Assembly (NCBI GenBank): GCA_020849855.1
Contig: JADZFO010000056.1
Coordinates: 52,015-116,014 of the forward strand
From: a bacterium
GTDB lineage: Bacteria; 4484-113; JAFGCY01
Length of the DNA: 64,000 nt
Reading direction: 5' to 3'
Shown here: positions 44,658 through 53,975 of the stretch, in pieces
How the letters are laid out: every line of letters begins with the position of its first letter
Numbering within the stretch: the stretch's first letter is position 1
Notes under the pieces: model-generated
The model's input: only the letters and a program-made list of their open reading frames with translations
What the model was told of the DNA's origin: nothing
The model's database searches: none
Program-made: the position numbers and the translations under genes

Positions 44658-44663
44658 ATCGTA
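44658..44663 (-). promoter_or_regulatory. -10 element for leaderless lipoprotein mRNA
   Basis: TACGAT six bases before ATG 44651, just past the stop of the KAS III-like gene. Confidence 0.4.
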
Positions 44664-44688
44664 TAAGACGCCCGGCCCCGCCGCGGGT

Positions 44689-45690
44689 TCAGTCAGTGAA
44701 TTCAAAAGCCGCGCAGCCCTGGCAGAAGCCCAGGCCAAAGCCCAGCAGTACAAATGGCGCGCGGCTGGCCGCGTTTTTCCGCAAATAACGCGAGAGACCA
44801 AAGAGCAGGCTGGCCGGGCCCAGGTTGCCGCAGCGCGAACAGAACTCAGGTAGCTGCTCCTCGCGCAGGCGAAGGCGGCGGCCCAGCAGGCGCAGCAGCT
44901 TCACATTGGGCTGGTGGGCGATCACTGCGCCAAGCGCTTCCTTATCCCATCCCAGCCGGGCGAGGAAAGCTGCGAAGTACGGTGGCACTGCGCCCAGCAC
45001 TTCGCGCGCCAGTCGCTCGCCGTCCATCCGGTACGCGCTGGCGTAAGCGGTCAGTGCGGGGCCATCCTGCGCGAAGTGATCCAAGGTCAGCTCGCCAAGG
45101 TCCGCCAGCTGCGTGTCCGTGACCCAGTCGCTGGCCAGCAGTGCCGGGCGGCTGTTGTCCGCGCTGAGCTCAAGCAATGCGCCCCCCGCCCCCGAGCCAA
45201 AGAGGCCTGCGGTGCCGGGGTCAGCGGGGTTGATCAGCGGCGGGTAATTGGCGGCCGCCAGCACTATGGCCCGGCTGCAGTCCCCGCTGCGCAGCAGGCT
45301 GGCGGCCAGGCCCAGACCCTGCACAGCCTCTGCGCAGACGCCTTCCATAGAGATGCAGCGCGGGTGGCGCAGCCCAAGCCCGGCGGCGAGGCGGATAGCC
45401 GCCGGCGGTGTGCCCTGCTCGATGGAGTTGTGTATGTAAATGATCGCTGTCTCTGCGCCGATGGCTGAGGACGGCAGTCCGGCGCGGCGCAGCAGCCGCT
45501 GCAATGCGGTCGCGGCGAGGCTGAGGCAGTTTTCGTCCGGGGCACAGACCCGCCTTGTCAGGATGCCGGTTCGACCCGTGAGCCAGTCCCGTTCGAGGCC
45601 GAGGCTCTCCGCCAGCCGGCAGTTGTCAGCGCGCAGCCGGCCCAGGGCATGTGCCGCTGCGCTGATCCTGACTCTTGCAGACCCGCTCAA
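44689..45690 (-). CDS. 3-oxoacyl-ACP synthase III (KAS III/FabH)-like protein, 333 aa
   Basis: A thiolase-fold condensing enzyme. The N-terminus matches KAS III (WLTGRTGILTRRV); the active-site triad is readable as Cys in MEGVCAEAVQGLGLA (about 115), His in IAHQPNVKLL and Asn in CGNLGPASLLFGL. The family condenses acyl-CoA with malonyl-ACP or makes related bonds in fatty acid, hydrocarbon and polyketide synthesis. The surrounding genes give no pathway. The start is TTG 45690, chosen because the KAS III core begins there. Confidence 0.85.
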   Translation of the reverse strand: MSGSARVRISAAAHALGRLRADNCRLAESLGLERDWLTGRTGILTRRVCAPDENCLSLAATALQRLLRRAGLPSSAIGAETAIIYIHNSIEQGTPPAAIRLAAGLGLRHPRCISMEGVCAEAVQGLGLAASLLRSGDCSRAIVLAAANYPPLINPADPGTAGLFGSGAGGALLELSADNSRPALLASDWVTDTQLADLGELTLDHFAQDGPALTAYASAYRMDGERLAREVLGAVPPYFAAFLARLGWDKEALGAVIAHQPNVKLLRLLGRRLRLREEQLPEFCSRCGNLGPASLLFGLSRYLRKNAASRAPFVLLGFGLGFCQGCAAFEFTD

Positions 45691-45756
45691 GGGTCATCAT
45701 GTAACACGACGGCAGACAGGCTGACTACTATCATTGGGTATCGCAGCCCGCCAGCC

Positions 45757-45762
45757 TATAAT
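45757..45762 (+). promoter_or_regulatory. -10 (consensus) for leaderless TMEM175-like mRNA
   Basis: TATAAT six bases before GTG 45769, with TTGGGT at 17-nt spacing (45734-45739) as a possible -35. Confidence 0.6.
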
Positions 45763-45768
45763 TGCGCA

Positions 45769-46353
45769 GTGCAGAAGAACCGCCTAGAGGCATTCTCCGA
45801 CGGTGTGCTCGCCATCATCATCACCATCATGGTGCTGGAGCTGCATGTCCCTGAGGAAGCCAGCTGGCAGGCCCTGCTTCCCCTGCTGCCCAAGGGCCTC
45901 AGTTACCTGCTGAGCTTCGTCTACCTTGGCATCTACTGGAACAACCACCACCACATGCTGCACACCGTGCGGCACGTCACCGGCGGCATTCTCTGGGCCA
46001 ACCTGCATCTTTTGTTCTGGCTGTCGCTGGTGCCCTTCTCCACCGCCTGGGTCGGCGAACAGCATCTAAGCCCGGTGCCCACCCTGCTCTATGGTCTTGT
46101 CCTCCTGCTGGCGGCGGTCGCCTACTTCATCCTGCAGAGCAGCATCATCCGCAGCCAGGGCCAGGATGGTGAACTGGCACAGGCCGTCGGCAGGGACATC
46201 AAGGGCAAGATAAGTCCGGTGCTTTATGCGCTGGCCCTTCCGGCAGCCCTGTGGCAGCCCTGGCTGTCAATGGCTCTCTACACGCTGGTGGCGCTGATCT
46301 GGCTGGTACCGGACCGGCGGATCGAGGGCCGACTGGGCGGCTCCGGGTCTTAG
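45769..46353 (+). CDS. TMEM175/DUF1211-family membrane protein, 194 aa
   Basis: Six membrane helices. The first carries the family signature FSDGVLAIIITIMVLEL, and YWNNHHHMLHTV follows helix 2-3. Bacterial homologues form potassium-selective channels without the classical selectivity filter, as tetramers of six-helix subunits. The start is GTG 45769, set by TATAAT-N6-GTG. Its stop overlaps the end of the convergent histidine kinase by four bases. Confidence 0.9.
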   Translation: MQKNRLEAFSDGVLAIIITIMVLELHVPEEASWQALLPLLPKGLSYLLSFVYLGIYWNNHHHMLHTVRHVTGGILWANLHLLFWLSLVPFSTAWVGEQHLSPVPTLLYGLVLLLAAVAYFILQSSIIRSQGQDGELAQAVGRDIKGKISPVLYALALPAALWQPWLSMALYTLVALIWLVPDRRIEGRLGGSGS

Positions 46354-48470
46354 CTCTGCGCGGGCGGCTCAGGTGCCGGCGCATTCAGAACTTTGTAAAC
46401 AGCCTGTGCCAGGCTGTCTGCAACCAGAGGCTTTGCCAGCAGCAGCGCGACGCCGGCAGCGCTGGCCTCTGATTCAATCTGCTGATGCAGAAAACCGCTT
46501 GCCAGAATGACCGGCAGCCCCGGCAGGACCGCCTTAACACCATGGATTAGTTCCAGGCCGTTCATACCGGGCATGGTCTGGTCGGTCAGCAGAGCATCAA
46601 AGATGGTTGTTCCCGCCTGGAAGGCCAGCAGAGCCTCTTCACTGCTGGCAAAGCTGCTGACCCTGTAGCCCAGGCGGGTCAGGATCCTGCTGGTCAGCTG
46701 CAGCAGTGCCGGTTCGTCTTCAACGACCGCGATGTGCTCACCGTGCCCCCGCAGGTCAGAGTCAGCATTGCCTGGGTAGAGCTGTTCATCCCCGCCGCCC
46801 AGTTCCGGGAGATAGATATTGAAAACGCTGCCCCGGCCCTGCTCGCTGTAAACCGTGAGCGCGCCGCCCATGGACTTGATAATGCCAAAGACGACGGACA
46901 AACCAAGGCCTGTGCCTGTGCTGCGGGTAGTGAAGAAGGGCTCAAAGATGCGCTGCAGTGTCTCCTGGTCCATTCCGCAGCCGTTGTCGCGTATTGTCAG
47001 CAGCAGGTGGGGCCCCTTCAGCAGCGGTGGGTGCGCGGCGGCAAAGTCCGCGTCCAGCTTGATCCTGCGCAGCGAAACGTCCAGCTCCCCGCCACCAGCC
47101 ATGGCATGACTGGCATTGGTGCAGAGGTTCATGACAATCTGGTGCAGCTCGGTCGGGTCTGCCAGCACCTGTGTTTGTCCCGGCTCATAGTTTTCGCTGA
47201 TCCGGATGCTGGCCGGCAGGCTGGCGCGCAGCAGCTTCAGCGCCTCCTGGGTCAGGGCGCGGATGTCCTGCGGGCTGCGCTGCAGGCTGTTCTGGCGGGA
47301 GAAGGTCAGGATGCGCTGAACAAGGGCGCGGGCCCGCTGCCCGGCATTGATCACTTCCTCAAGATATGAACGTGCTTCGCTGTCTTCATCAAGCTCCATG
47401 CGCAGCAGGTCCGAGTAGCCCAGGATGCCAGAAAGGATGTTGTTAAAGTCGTGAGCGATGCCGCCGGCCAGAGTGCCGATAGCGTCCATCTTCTGCATCT
47501 GGCGGACCTGCAGTTCCAGGCGCTTGCGCTCGGTCACATCGCGCACAAAGAGAAGCGTGGCCGGGGCACCATCAAGTTCGATGGCTGAGTAGGTGGCCTC
47601 GGCATCCACCAGGCTGCCGTCAGAACGCAGGAGCTGGCAGGCAATAATCTGGGATGCCGCGCCAGGTGCTGCCTGTCCGCTCAGGAATTCCTGAATCAGG
47701 GGGTATTCACTTTCCGGCACCAGCTCAAACACATCCCGGCCCAGCAACATCGAGGGATCCGCATAGCCATAAATCTCAAGCAGCACGTGGTTGGCATAAA
47801 GGACCCTGTTCTCAGCAACTATGGCGACACCATCAGGACAGGCTTCAACAATCTGGCGATAGCGTGACTCGCTCTCATGCTGGCGGCTGTAAGCCAGCTT
47901 GAGTTCCTTGTTGATACGCCGCAGTTCGGCATTCGATTCGGAGAGCGTTTCGTTCAGTCGGGCCAGACGGCGCTCCAGGTTCACCCGGTCGGTGATGTCC
48001 TGCACTGTCCCCAGCATTCGCAGGGGCTCGTTGCTATCGCTGCGCTCTATTACATCGCCGCGGGCCAGCACATCCCGCAGGCTGCCGTTGCGCGTCCGGA
48101 TCTGGTATTGGATCTCGTAGGCCTGACCTCCGCCGAGGGCCTCCTGCAGTGCGCTTAGTACACGATCCCGGTCCTCCGCGACCACAAGGTGCTCTGCAAA
48201 GTACTCAACGGTATGTGCGTCGGGATTGTCAGGGTCGACGTCAAATATGCGATACATGTTTGGCGACCAATGCGCCTGACCACTCCTGAGATCCAGGTCC
48301 CAGCTGCCCATAGCGGCAAGCTCCTGGGCCTGGGCCAGCAGTCGCGCTGTCGCTTCAGTATGCCTCAGATTCAGACCGTACTTGTACACAGGCCTTTGAA
48401 CATCAACTCCTTCGCCGCCTTTCTGCATTGCAGTACCGTGTTCAAAGGAGTCTGGTGTATCGCCAGACAT
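46350..48470 (-). CDS. PAS-containing hybrid histidine kinase with receiver domain, 706 aa
   Basis: Two PAS domains (about 46-170, with an extra C-terminal motif, and 205-320) precede a HisKA domain with the phosphorylated His at about 340 (GTLAGGIAHDFNNILSGILGYSD), an ATPase domain (NLCTNASHAM, IRDNGCGMDQETLQRIFEPFFTTR, GTGLGLSVV) and a C-terminal receiver with the acceptor Asp in LLTDQTMPGMNG. There is no membrane segment, so it senses a cytoplasmic signal. No cognate regulator is adjacent. A short gene-poor stretch with a terminator lies upstream. Confidence 0.93.
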   Translation of the reverse strand: MSGDTPDSFEHGTAMQKGGEGVDVQRPVYKYGLNLRHTEATARLLAQAQELAAMGSWDLDLRSGQAHWSPNMYRIFDVDPDNPDAHTVEYFAEHLVVAEDRDRVLSALQEALGGGQAYEIQYQIRTRNGSLRDVLARGDVIERSDSNEPLRMLGTVQDITDRVNLERRLARLNETLSESNAELRRINKELKLAYSRQHESESRYRQIVEACPDGVAIVAENRVLYANHVLLEIYGYADPSMLLGRDVFELVPESEYPLIQEFLSGQAAPGAASQIIACQLLRSDGSLVDAEATYSAIELDGAPATLLFVRDVTERKRLELQVRQMQKMDAIGTLAGGIAHDFNNILSGILGYSDLLRMELDEDSEARSYLEEVINAGQRARALVQRILTFSRQNSLQRSPQDIRALTQEALKLLRASLPASIRISENYEPGQTQVLADPTELHQIVMNLCTNASHAMAGGGELDVSLRRIKLDADFAAAHPPLLKGPHLLLTIRDNGCGMDQETLQRIFEPFFTTRSTGTGLGLSVVFGIIKSMGGALTVYSEQGRGSVFNIYLPELGGGDEQLYPGNADSDLRGHGEHIAVVEDEPALLQLTSRILTRLGYRVSSFASSEEALLAFQAGTTIFDALLTDQTMPGMNGLELIHGVKAVLPGLPVILASGFLHQQIESEASAAGVALLLAKPLVADSLAQAVYKVLNAPAPEPPAQS

Positions 48471-48565
48471 CAGCGCTACCTCGCCATCAAAGCTCTCCGG
48501 GAATATAGCTTAACAGAATTTGCGCTTGACTATTCAGGAGTGCGCGATGATTTGGACAATTCAGT

Positions 48566-48603
48566 AAAAAAAATGGCCCGAGGCAGGTAGTGTGCCTCGG
48601 GCC
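48566..48603 (-). terminator. Rho-independent terminator of the PKD lipoprotein gene
   Basis: An 11-bp perfect stem (GGCCCGAGGCA and its complement) with a 7-nt loop, followed on the minus strand by eight Ts. It begins 15 bases after the stop of the gene at 48618. Confidence 0.93.
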
Positions 48604-48617
48604 GTCTGCTGCCGGAT

Positions 48618-50951
48618 CTACGGCATCTGCCAGCGCAGAGCCAGCAGCTGGTTGTTCTTGTCGTCAGAGCAAACCAGCAATGGCAAGCCCTCCGAGGTCG
48701 TCAGCATTTCGCCATGCTGCAGTGCCTCCTCAAGGCCTGACACCGTCAGGGGGTCTCCCCATGAGACTGCGTCAGGGCTGTCGGCAATCCGCATGACCAG
48801 TTCGCTTTCGCCGGTCCCGCTGATGAACACGATGTGCGTATAGATCATGATCGGGATGCCGTCGATACAGGCCAGCTGGACAGTGTCGCCACTGTGGCGT
48901 TCGGTATCTTTCGGGATCGCATAGGATGCGTCGAGGTTTTCAAAGTCAGTCAGCGCCATGAAGTTCACCCCGTTGTAGGCGGGGTATCCGCCGCGCAGCA
49001 GGAACATGTACTGTCCGCCGTGCAGCATCAGAGACTGGCGGTCGCTGTAGTTGCCCCACAGCTTCTCAGCCGGGCCGAAACTGCCAGCACTCATATCAGT
49101 TGCGGTAAAGAGACTCGTCCGCGCGTTGACTGTGTTGTCATCTACACCCACGATCACCCTTGCGGGCTGTCCCGGCTCAGCCAGGATCGTCGGCTTGCCC
49201 ACGGAGTTGACGTACTTGGTGCTGCTGAGCTTGAGGGAGGGGCTCCAGCTGCCGCCGTCGGCATCATTGGCTATGAACCAGTGCACGCCCGCTTCGCTCT
49301 GGGTGGAGCTGAAAGCCACCGCCGGCCTGCCGTCAACCACCTCCAGGGCAGCGTATCCAATGCCGAAGTCCGCCAGTTGCACACTGCTTGACGGCCAGCT
49401 TGAGCCATCGGCAGAGTTGGCACGGATATAGCGCAGGCTGTAAAAGGGCGTCCCGCCGTAGCGGTTGTAGGCCAGGGCCGGGTGCCCATCCACTTCACAA
49501 AGGCTTGCCCCTTGCTGCGTGCCATCCTCAACCAGGACAAAGTGATGCTGATCCCAGCTGCTGCCGTCGGCAGCAAGCGCGGGAACGTACTGCATCTTGT
49601 TTATGCTGTTGTCGGGCGTATAAACCAGGGCCGGCTTGCCGCTCGCGGTCATCAGGCGCATGTCGATGCCGCTGTAGTCCGCGGCCTGCGAGCCGGGGAT
49701 TACCGTGCTTACCCAGCCGCCCGAGACAGTGATGTTGACACTCGCCGTGCTGGTGGCCAGGTCATCATCAGTGACCCGCAGAGCGAGCTTGCTGATTCCA
49801 GCACGGGTCAGCACCGTACTTGCCAGCAGCTGCGCACCGCTGTTGGTCTCGAAGTAGCCGTCGCCGTCAAGATCCCATTCAACCTTGATGATCTGACTGT
49901 CTGGCCGGTCGTCATCAAAGCTGGCCGAGCCATCAAGCTCGACGCTCAAGGGCGCTGGCCCGTTCTGGACCGAGGCTTGAAGCAGGGCTGTGGGCCCAAT
50001 GTTGTTGGGATGGGTTACGTACACAGTGGTTTCCATCTCAAAGCTGTAGCCTCGCACGGTACGCAGACGCAGGCGAGGCTTGTAGATGCCCGGGCTGGTG
50101 TAGCTGTGGTTCTTGTCGAAATCCTCGACATAAATAACGTCCCAGCTGCCGTCGCCTTCAAAGTCAACATCCATGTTGTCAAGTTCATCGCCCTGGATGT
50201 CAATGTAAGGGTTAAACAGAGTGTCCAGACTGCCTTCGCCGCTCACCGGAAAGGCCGAGAGACCGCAGTTGAAGATCGGGTCGCCGAACAGGACGCCTTT
50301 GAGTGTCACCGCGCCGTGGCCGGTGACAAGCACGGCAAGAGTGATCGTACCGTTAATGTCCTCATAGCTTGAGCCGCTGTTCTTGATGTCCAGACCGTAG
50401 TCAATCAGCGTGCCGTAGTTGAACAGGTCCCAGCGGTTCTTTTGATGGTTGGCCAGAGCGACCATGATGTTGTAAGGGTGCAGCGGGTCTGCGTCCCAGT
50501 GCAGAAAGATAGTGCCGCTGCTTTCGCCATTGTCGAGCCCGCGTGTATGGAGCTGGTAGCAGGCAAAAGCCATACCACTGATGCCGTCCTGCCCGTCCTC
50601 GTGGTCAGGTTCAAAAACTGCCGCCTGATTCTCCGAAAGCACATTCGCGTAGGGCAGCTCGTGATAGCCATATCCGCCGGGCGCGTAGAATGCCGGGTCA
50701 ACCGCGCTGGCAGCACGCGGCAGGCTGGCCGGCGCGGGCAGGGCAGCAAACCCGCCAAACTGGCTCTCTTCAAGAGGCACGGCCCGGGGCGTTTCAGCCG
50801 GGCCATCAATGGAACCTGGCATATCCTCGCCAGCCGGCTGAAGTCCAGTGCTGCTTCCGCCGCAGGACTGAACAGTCAGTCCAAGCAGGCACAGCAGCAG
50901 TGCGGCGCTCAGAGAAGCCCAGCGGCAGGGCGCGAACGCGGATCTCGACAT
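48618..50951 (-). CDS. PKD-domain surface lipoprotein, 777 aa
   Basis: Lipobox TVQSC (Cys30). A variable Pro-rich linker leads to the N-terminal domain shared with other lipoproteins here (ISGMAFACYQLHTRG to NRWDLFNYGTLIDYG). A PKD-like domain (about 225-330) has FEGDGSWDVIYVEDFDKNHSYTSPGIY, and a canonical PKD (about 330-420) has VEWDLDGDGYFETNSG. The remaining 350 residues are about seven repeats with YNRYGG...LRYIRANSADGSSW signatures, probably a propeller. GGAGTAAGAA precedes the ATG. Confidence 0.87.
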   Translation of the reverse strand: MSRSAFAPCRWASLSAALLLCLLGLTVQSCGGSSTGLQPAGEDMPGSIDGPAETPRAVPLEESQFGGFAALPAPASLPRAASAVDPAFYAPGGYGYHELPYANVLSENQAAVFEPDHEDGQDGISGMAFACYQLHTRGLDNGESSGTIFLHWDADPLHPYNIMVALANHQKNRWDLFNYGTLIDYGLDIKNSGSSYEDINGTITLAVLVTGHGAVTLKGVLFGDPIFNCGLSAFPVSGEGSLDTLFNPYIDIQGDELDNMDVDFEGDGSWDVIYVEDFDKNHSYTSPGIYKPRLRLRTVRGYSFEMETTVYVTHPNNIGPTALLQASVQNGPAPLSVELDGSASFDDDRPDSQIIKVEWDLDGDGYFETNSGAQLLASTVLTRAGISKLALRVTDDDLATSTASVNITVSGGWVSTVIPGSQAADYSGIDMRLMTASGKPALVYTPDNSINKMQYVPALAADGSSWDQHHFVLVEDGTQQGASLCEVDGHPALAYNRYGGTPFYSLRYIRANSADGSSWPSSSVQLADFGIGYAALEVVDGRPAVAFSSTQSEAGVHWFIANDADGGSWSPSLKLSSTKYVNSVGKPTILAEPGQPARVIVGVDDNTVNARTSLFTATDMSAGSFGPAEKLWGNYSDRQSLMLHGGQYMFLLRGGYPAYNGVNFMALTDFENLDASYAIPKDTERHSGDTVQLACIDGIPIMIYTHIVFISGTGESELVMRIADSPDAVSWGDPLTVSGLEEALQHGEMLTTSEGLPLLVCSDDKNNQLLALRWQMP

Positions 50952-51235
50952 TTCTTACTCCTACTTTGCGGCCCGCACAGCGACGTACAGGCAAAAGTGA
51001 TTGGCAGGCCAGACCTCAGGGGACTGGCTGAATTGCCGAGGGGTTATACCTGTGCAGAGCCTTGCCGCATAGTAGTTTCGAGACCAAACGAATATCATTG
51101 GGTATCACGGTGGCGCACGATGAGTGATAGCCCGGTCGGCCAAATTGGCGGGCGGGTCATGGGGCACACTGCTCAAGCTCAGAACCCACTTTGAAGGAGC
51201 TGCTGGTAATCTAGAAGGGATCGTACTGCACTTCG
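50952..51235. other. Gene-free stretch before the decayed low-GC patch
   Basis: Contains the likely promoter of the minus-strand lipoprotein. Base composition falls sharply towards its right end. No convincing gene or RNA is seen. Confidence 0.5.
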
Positions 51236-51438
51236 GTGTGCTTAACGGAGAACTTTGGAGTTGGTAACAATGATGAAATAAATTTGGCATCTATCTGGAG
51301 CTTACTAGGTCCGTTCTCGTTCCTATTGAATGGTATAATGTCTTTGCTGGCTGGCTTCATGGGAACTGGGAAGGGTATCATGTGCCAACAAACCCATGGG
51401 ATGACTGGGATAAGCCACTTGCACATTGGATGGAATAA
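51236..51438 (+). pseudogene. Remnant of a Trp-rich protein, low GC, frameshifted
   Basis: The frame 51277-51438 has no start codon but gives a natural-looking C-terminus (FGIYLELTRS, WYNVFAGWLHGNWEGY, WDDWDKPLAHWME). A neighbouring frame just upstream (NFGVGNNDEI) may be its displaced N-terminal part. The stop TAA touches the GTG of the next gene, as in an operon. No family recognised. GC is far below the rest of the window, suggesting acquired DNA. Confidence 0.4.
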
Positions 51439-51654
51439 GTGTTCAATGATAATAACCGTGCAATAGCTCCAATCGTACTTGTCATTGGGATATGCGGTGG
51501 GTTGTTTGCAATTGGCGGAATATTTGTATCCATGGATATGTGGGGTTCCGGCGTCTACGATTCATCTGTTTTTCTAGCCAAGGCAATTTCAGGAGTTGGA
51601 CTATTAGCGCTTTCTATATTCTTAGCGTTTGAGGCTAGGCGTAATATGTTGTAA
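51439..51654 (+). CDS. Small two-helix membrane protein, 71 aa, low GC
   Basis: Two membrane helices (APIVLVIGICGGLFAIGGIFV and FLAKAISGVGLLALSIFLAF) with a short polar N-terminus. No family recognised. The GTG start abuts the stop of the preceding remnant, so it was probably translationally coupled. Codon use is AT-rich and unlike the neighbours, so it is likely a foreign remnant, perhaps no longer expressed. Confidence 0.45.
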   Translation: MFNDNNRAIAPIVLVIGICGGLFAIGGIFVSMDMWGSGVYDSSVFLAKAISGVGLLALSIFLAFEARRNML

Positions 51655-51712
51655 TCACTTCATAGTAGTCGGTGCATATCACCTGCTTCACCGCGCGAGT
51701 TGATAACGGCAG

Positions 51713-52030
51713 GCATGGAGGCTAGGAGATCGTGACATCTTCAAGTACCTTCAAAAGCGAGCACTGACAAGTTCTTGCTCGGGTGCAATTGAATGACTTG
51801 AGCGATGAAGGAGAGATCGAGTTCGATTACTATGGGGCTCGCAAAGTGAAGCTGGTGAATGAAAAAAAATAGCACTAGAGGCGCGGGAGAAAGCAATCGC
51901 CCATGAGGGCGCAATGTATTGGCTCGAACCTCTCAGAGTTGCAAGAGCTGTCTGGGAGCGGAATCTCCCAGATGCGGGGGGTGATCTGAATAAACTCCGC
52001 GAATTCTTCGCGGTTGTTGCTCGAACCTGA
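51713..52030 (+). pseudogene. Decayed gene with at least two frameshifts
   Basis: Three frame segments join into one plausible protein: GDRDIFKYLQKRALT, then VLARVQLNDLSDEGEIEFDYYGARKVKLVNEKK, then ALEAREKAIAHEGAMYWLEPLRVARAVWERNLPDAGG ending at TGA 52028-52030. The second break is at an A8 run (51862-51869), where one more A would restore the frame. No family recognised. It lies next to the 3' end of a tRNA gene, a usual site for integrated elements. Confidence 0.45.
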
Positions 52031-52107
52031 CCCTGGAATCAAAGAATCTGCTCTGGGCCGGGAACTTGCCTTACGCGCTCCTCGCGGAGCGCGGCGTTCG
52101 TACCAAT

Positions 52108-52191
52108 TGGTGGGCGAGGGGGGACTCGAACCCCCACGGATAATCCACTGGATCCTAAGTCCAGCGCGTCTGCCAGTTCCGCCACTCGCCC
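52108..52191 (-). tRNA. tRNA-Leu (anticodon UAG), CCA encoded
   Basis: The minus strand folds as a class II tRNA: acceptor GGGCGAG/CTCGCCC, discriminator A, D-arm, anticodon stem CTGGA/TCCAG with loop CTTAGGA (UAG), long variable arm and T-arm GGGGG-TTCGAGT-CCCCC. The CCA end is encoded (52108-52110). Confidence 0.97.
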
Positions 52192-52391
52192 CTGTGGTCT
52201 GCGCCGGATTATACCCGCCCCGGCATGGTGCTGCGGCCAGCTTCGGCGGGTACCGGGCCTGCGCAAAGAGCGCAGCGGCCGCTCTTTGGCTGTCAGGACT
52301 TCAATCTGGCCTTAACCCGCCGATAACGCAATCTGGGGATTTGCTGCGGATGTTGGAGCCCGGCGCAGTGCCGGACAGGCAGGGAGGCCAG

Positions 52392-52820
52392 ATGCTCTAC
52401 AACCAGTTTGACAAGCAGGCGAGCAGTTTGCCTGCAGCCGGGCGCGGGGTTCTGCTCGTCGACGACAGCAAACTCTTTCAGCGCGTACTACAGCGCGTTG
52501 TCGAAACAGAGGGCGGCAAGGTTGTCGGGGTTGCCGAGAGCGGTGCCTTCGGCGCTGATATGGCCATCACCCTCAAGCCTGATCTGGTGATCCTTGACCA
52601 CAACATGCCGGACATGAACGGCGTGCAGTGCCTGCGCGCCATGCGGGAAAGCGGCGTCGACTGCAAGGTAATCGTCTGCTCTGGCGAGCTGACACTTGAG
52701 TGCAGCCAGGAGTATGCGCGCCTGCGGGCCGATGCAATCTTCGTCAAGCCCCTGGCCATGGCCGCCTTTACCAAAGCGCTTAGGGTCTGCCTTGGCCTGG
52801 AGAGTGCCAGCGCGGCCTAG
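52392..52820 (+). CDS. Single-domain response regulator (CheY-like), 142 aa
   Basis: Receiver fold with all key residues: acidic pair in VLLVDDSK, acceptor Asp in LVILDHNMPDMNG, Ser/Thr in VCSGE and Lys in FVKPLAM. No output domain, so it acts through protein contacts or phosphotransfer. AGGGAGG lies four bases before ATG 52392; the frame upstream runs through the tRNA gene and is not coding. No kinase is adjacent; the hybrid kinase at 46350 is the nearest. Confidence 0.9.
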   Translation: MLYNQFDKQASSLPAAGRGVLLVDDSKLFQRVLQRVVETEGGKVVGVAESGAFGADMAITLKPDLVILDHNMPDMNGVQCLRAMRESGVDCKVIVCSGELTLECSQEYARLRADAIFVKPLAMAAFTKALRVCLGLESASAA

Positions 52821-52838
52821 ATTCAGCGCCGCCTCCGC

Positions 52839-53969
52839 CTACTTGCGGCCGCCGCGGTGCACGGTAAAGCGCTCCCCGGGCTTCACGCTGGCCGCGAACT
52901 TCGCCATCAGCGTGGGGATCTGGTCCAGGTCGGCCAGGTCAACCGTCTCGCTGGGGCTGTGCATGTAGCGGTTCGGCGGCGAGAGAATTCCAACAGGTAT
53001 TCCGGCGCGAGCCGGGTAAATGCCATTGGCATCCGTACCGCTCGCCGCCGGGATCGGCACGCGCTGCAGCTTGATCTTCGCTGTCTGCGCCACCTGCTCA
53101 AGGCGGGCGTTGACCTCGGGATGGCAGCTGGGGCCAACCCGCATGCAGGGCCCTGCCCCAAGCTTGATCTCATTGCGCAGTGTCTTGCTGGTGTTGGGGA
53201 AATCGGTGGCATTCGTGACATCCACCACCAGCGCCACATCGGGGTCCCAGCGGAAAGCGCCCATCCGCGCTCCCTGCAGGCCGACTTCCTCCTGGACATG
53301 GCTGGCGGCGATCACCCGCACCTTGCCGCCCGTCTCGCGGTAGCGCCGCAGCGCCTCAGCCGCCGACCAGATGCCGATCTTGTTATCGCAGCTCCGGGCG
53401 CAGAGCGTGCCGTTAAGCAGCTCAACCGGGCCATGGTCGACGGTCGCGGTGTCGCCAACCCGCACCATCTTCAGCGCCTCTGCCTTGTTGGCGGCGCCGA
53501 TGTCTATGTACACATCGCTGATCCGCGGGGAGACAGCCCACTGCTCGGAAGTCTGCATGTGGGGGGCCAGCGCGCCGGTAACACCCTGCACCGGGCCGTC
53601 AGAGCTGTGCACCAGCACCGGCATGCCAAGGTACATCTTGGGGTCGATGCCGCCGATGCTGCTGACCCAGAGGAAGCCTTCCTCGTCGATGTAGGTCACC
53701 ATCAGCGCGATCTCGTCGCTGTGGCCCTCAAACATGACGGTGGTGCCGGCAGAGCCTGCGCGGCTTTTTGATGCTTCGGAATCCTGCCTGGCGCCCTTGG
53801 TGCTGCCGGGGTTGAGGATCGCGAAGGCATTGCCATAGGCGTCCGTCATGACCTCATCGGCGAAGGGGCGCACATAGTCCAGCCAGACACGCGTTACCGC
53901 GGCCTCATTGCCGCTGGGGCTGGGGGTGTTGAGAAGATCCCACAGAAACTGCTTGGCCTGCTTAAGCAC
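52839..53969 (-). CDS. M42-family metallo-aminopeptidase, 376 aa
   Basis: M42 peptidases are large dodecameric zinc or cobalt aminopeptidases. Ligands are visible in order: His in EGHSDEIALMV, Asp in CDNKIGIWSA, the Glu pair in SHVQEEVGLQGA, Asp in VVDVTNATDF and His in NRYMHSPSETV. The start is GTG 53969, set by a perfect TATAAT six bases upstream; the frame continues upstream past this promoter but reads as non-coding. Confidence 0.93.
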   Translation of the reverse strand: MLKQAKQFLWDLLNTPSPSGNEAAVTRVWLDYVRPFADEVMTDAYGNAFAILNPGSTKGARQDSEASKSRAGSAGTTVMFEGHSDEIALMVTYIDEEGFLWVSSIGGIDPKMYLGMPVLVHSSDGPVQGVTGALAPHMQTSEQWAVSPRISDVYIDIGAANKAEALKMVRVGDTATVDHGPVELLNGTLCARSCDNKIGIWSAAEALRRYRETGGKVRVIAASHVQEEVGLQGARMGAFRWDPDVALVVDVTNATDFPNTSKTLRNEIKLGAGPCMRVGPSCHPEVNARLEQVAQTAKIKLQRVPIPAASGTDANGIYPARAGIPVGILSPPNRYMHSPSETVDLADLDQIPTLMAKFAASVKPGERFTVHRGGRK

Positions 53970-53975
53970 TTCGGG

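Noticed and set aside
46350..46353. Overlap of the TMEM175-like and histidine kinase stops as a special feature
   Set aside because: A four-base convergent overlap is common in compact genomes and has no further signal around it.
51211..51426. A 71-aa minus-strand frame in the low-GC patch
   Set aside because: The plus-strand reading gives the more natural protein end and an operon-type junction; the minus frame has no start signal.
52014..52391. Long N-terminal extension of the response regulator
   Set aside because: It would be translated through the tRNA-Leu gene; the start at 52392 has a strong SD and gives the normal receiver length.
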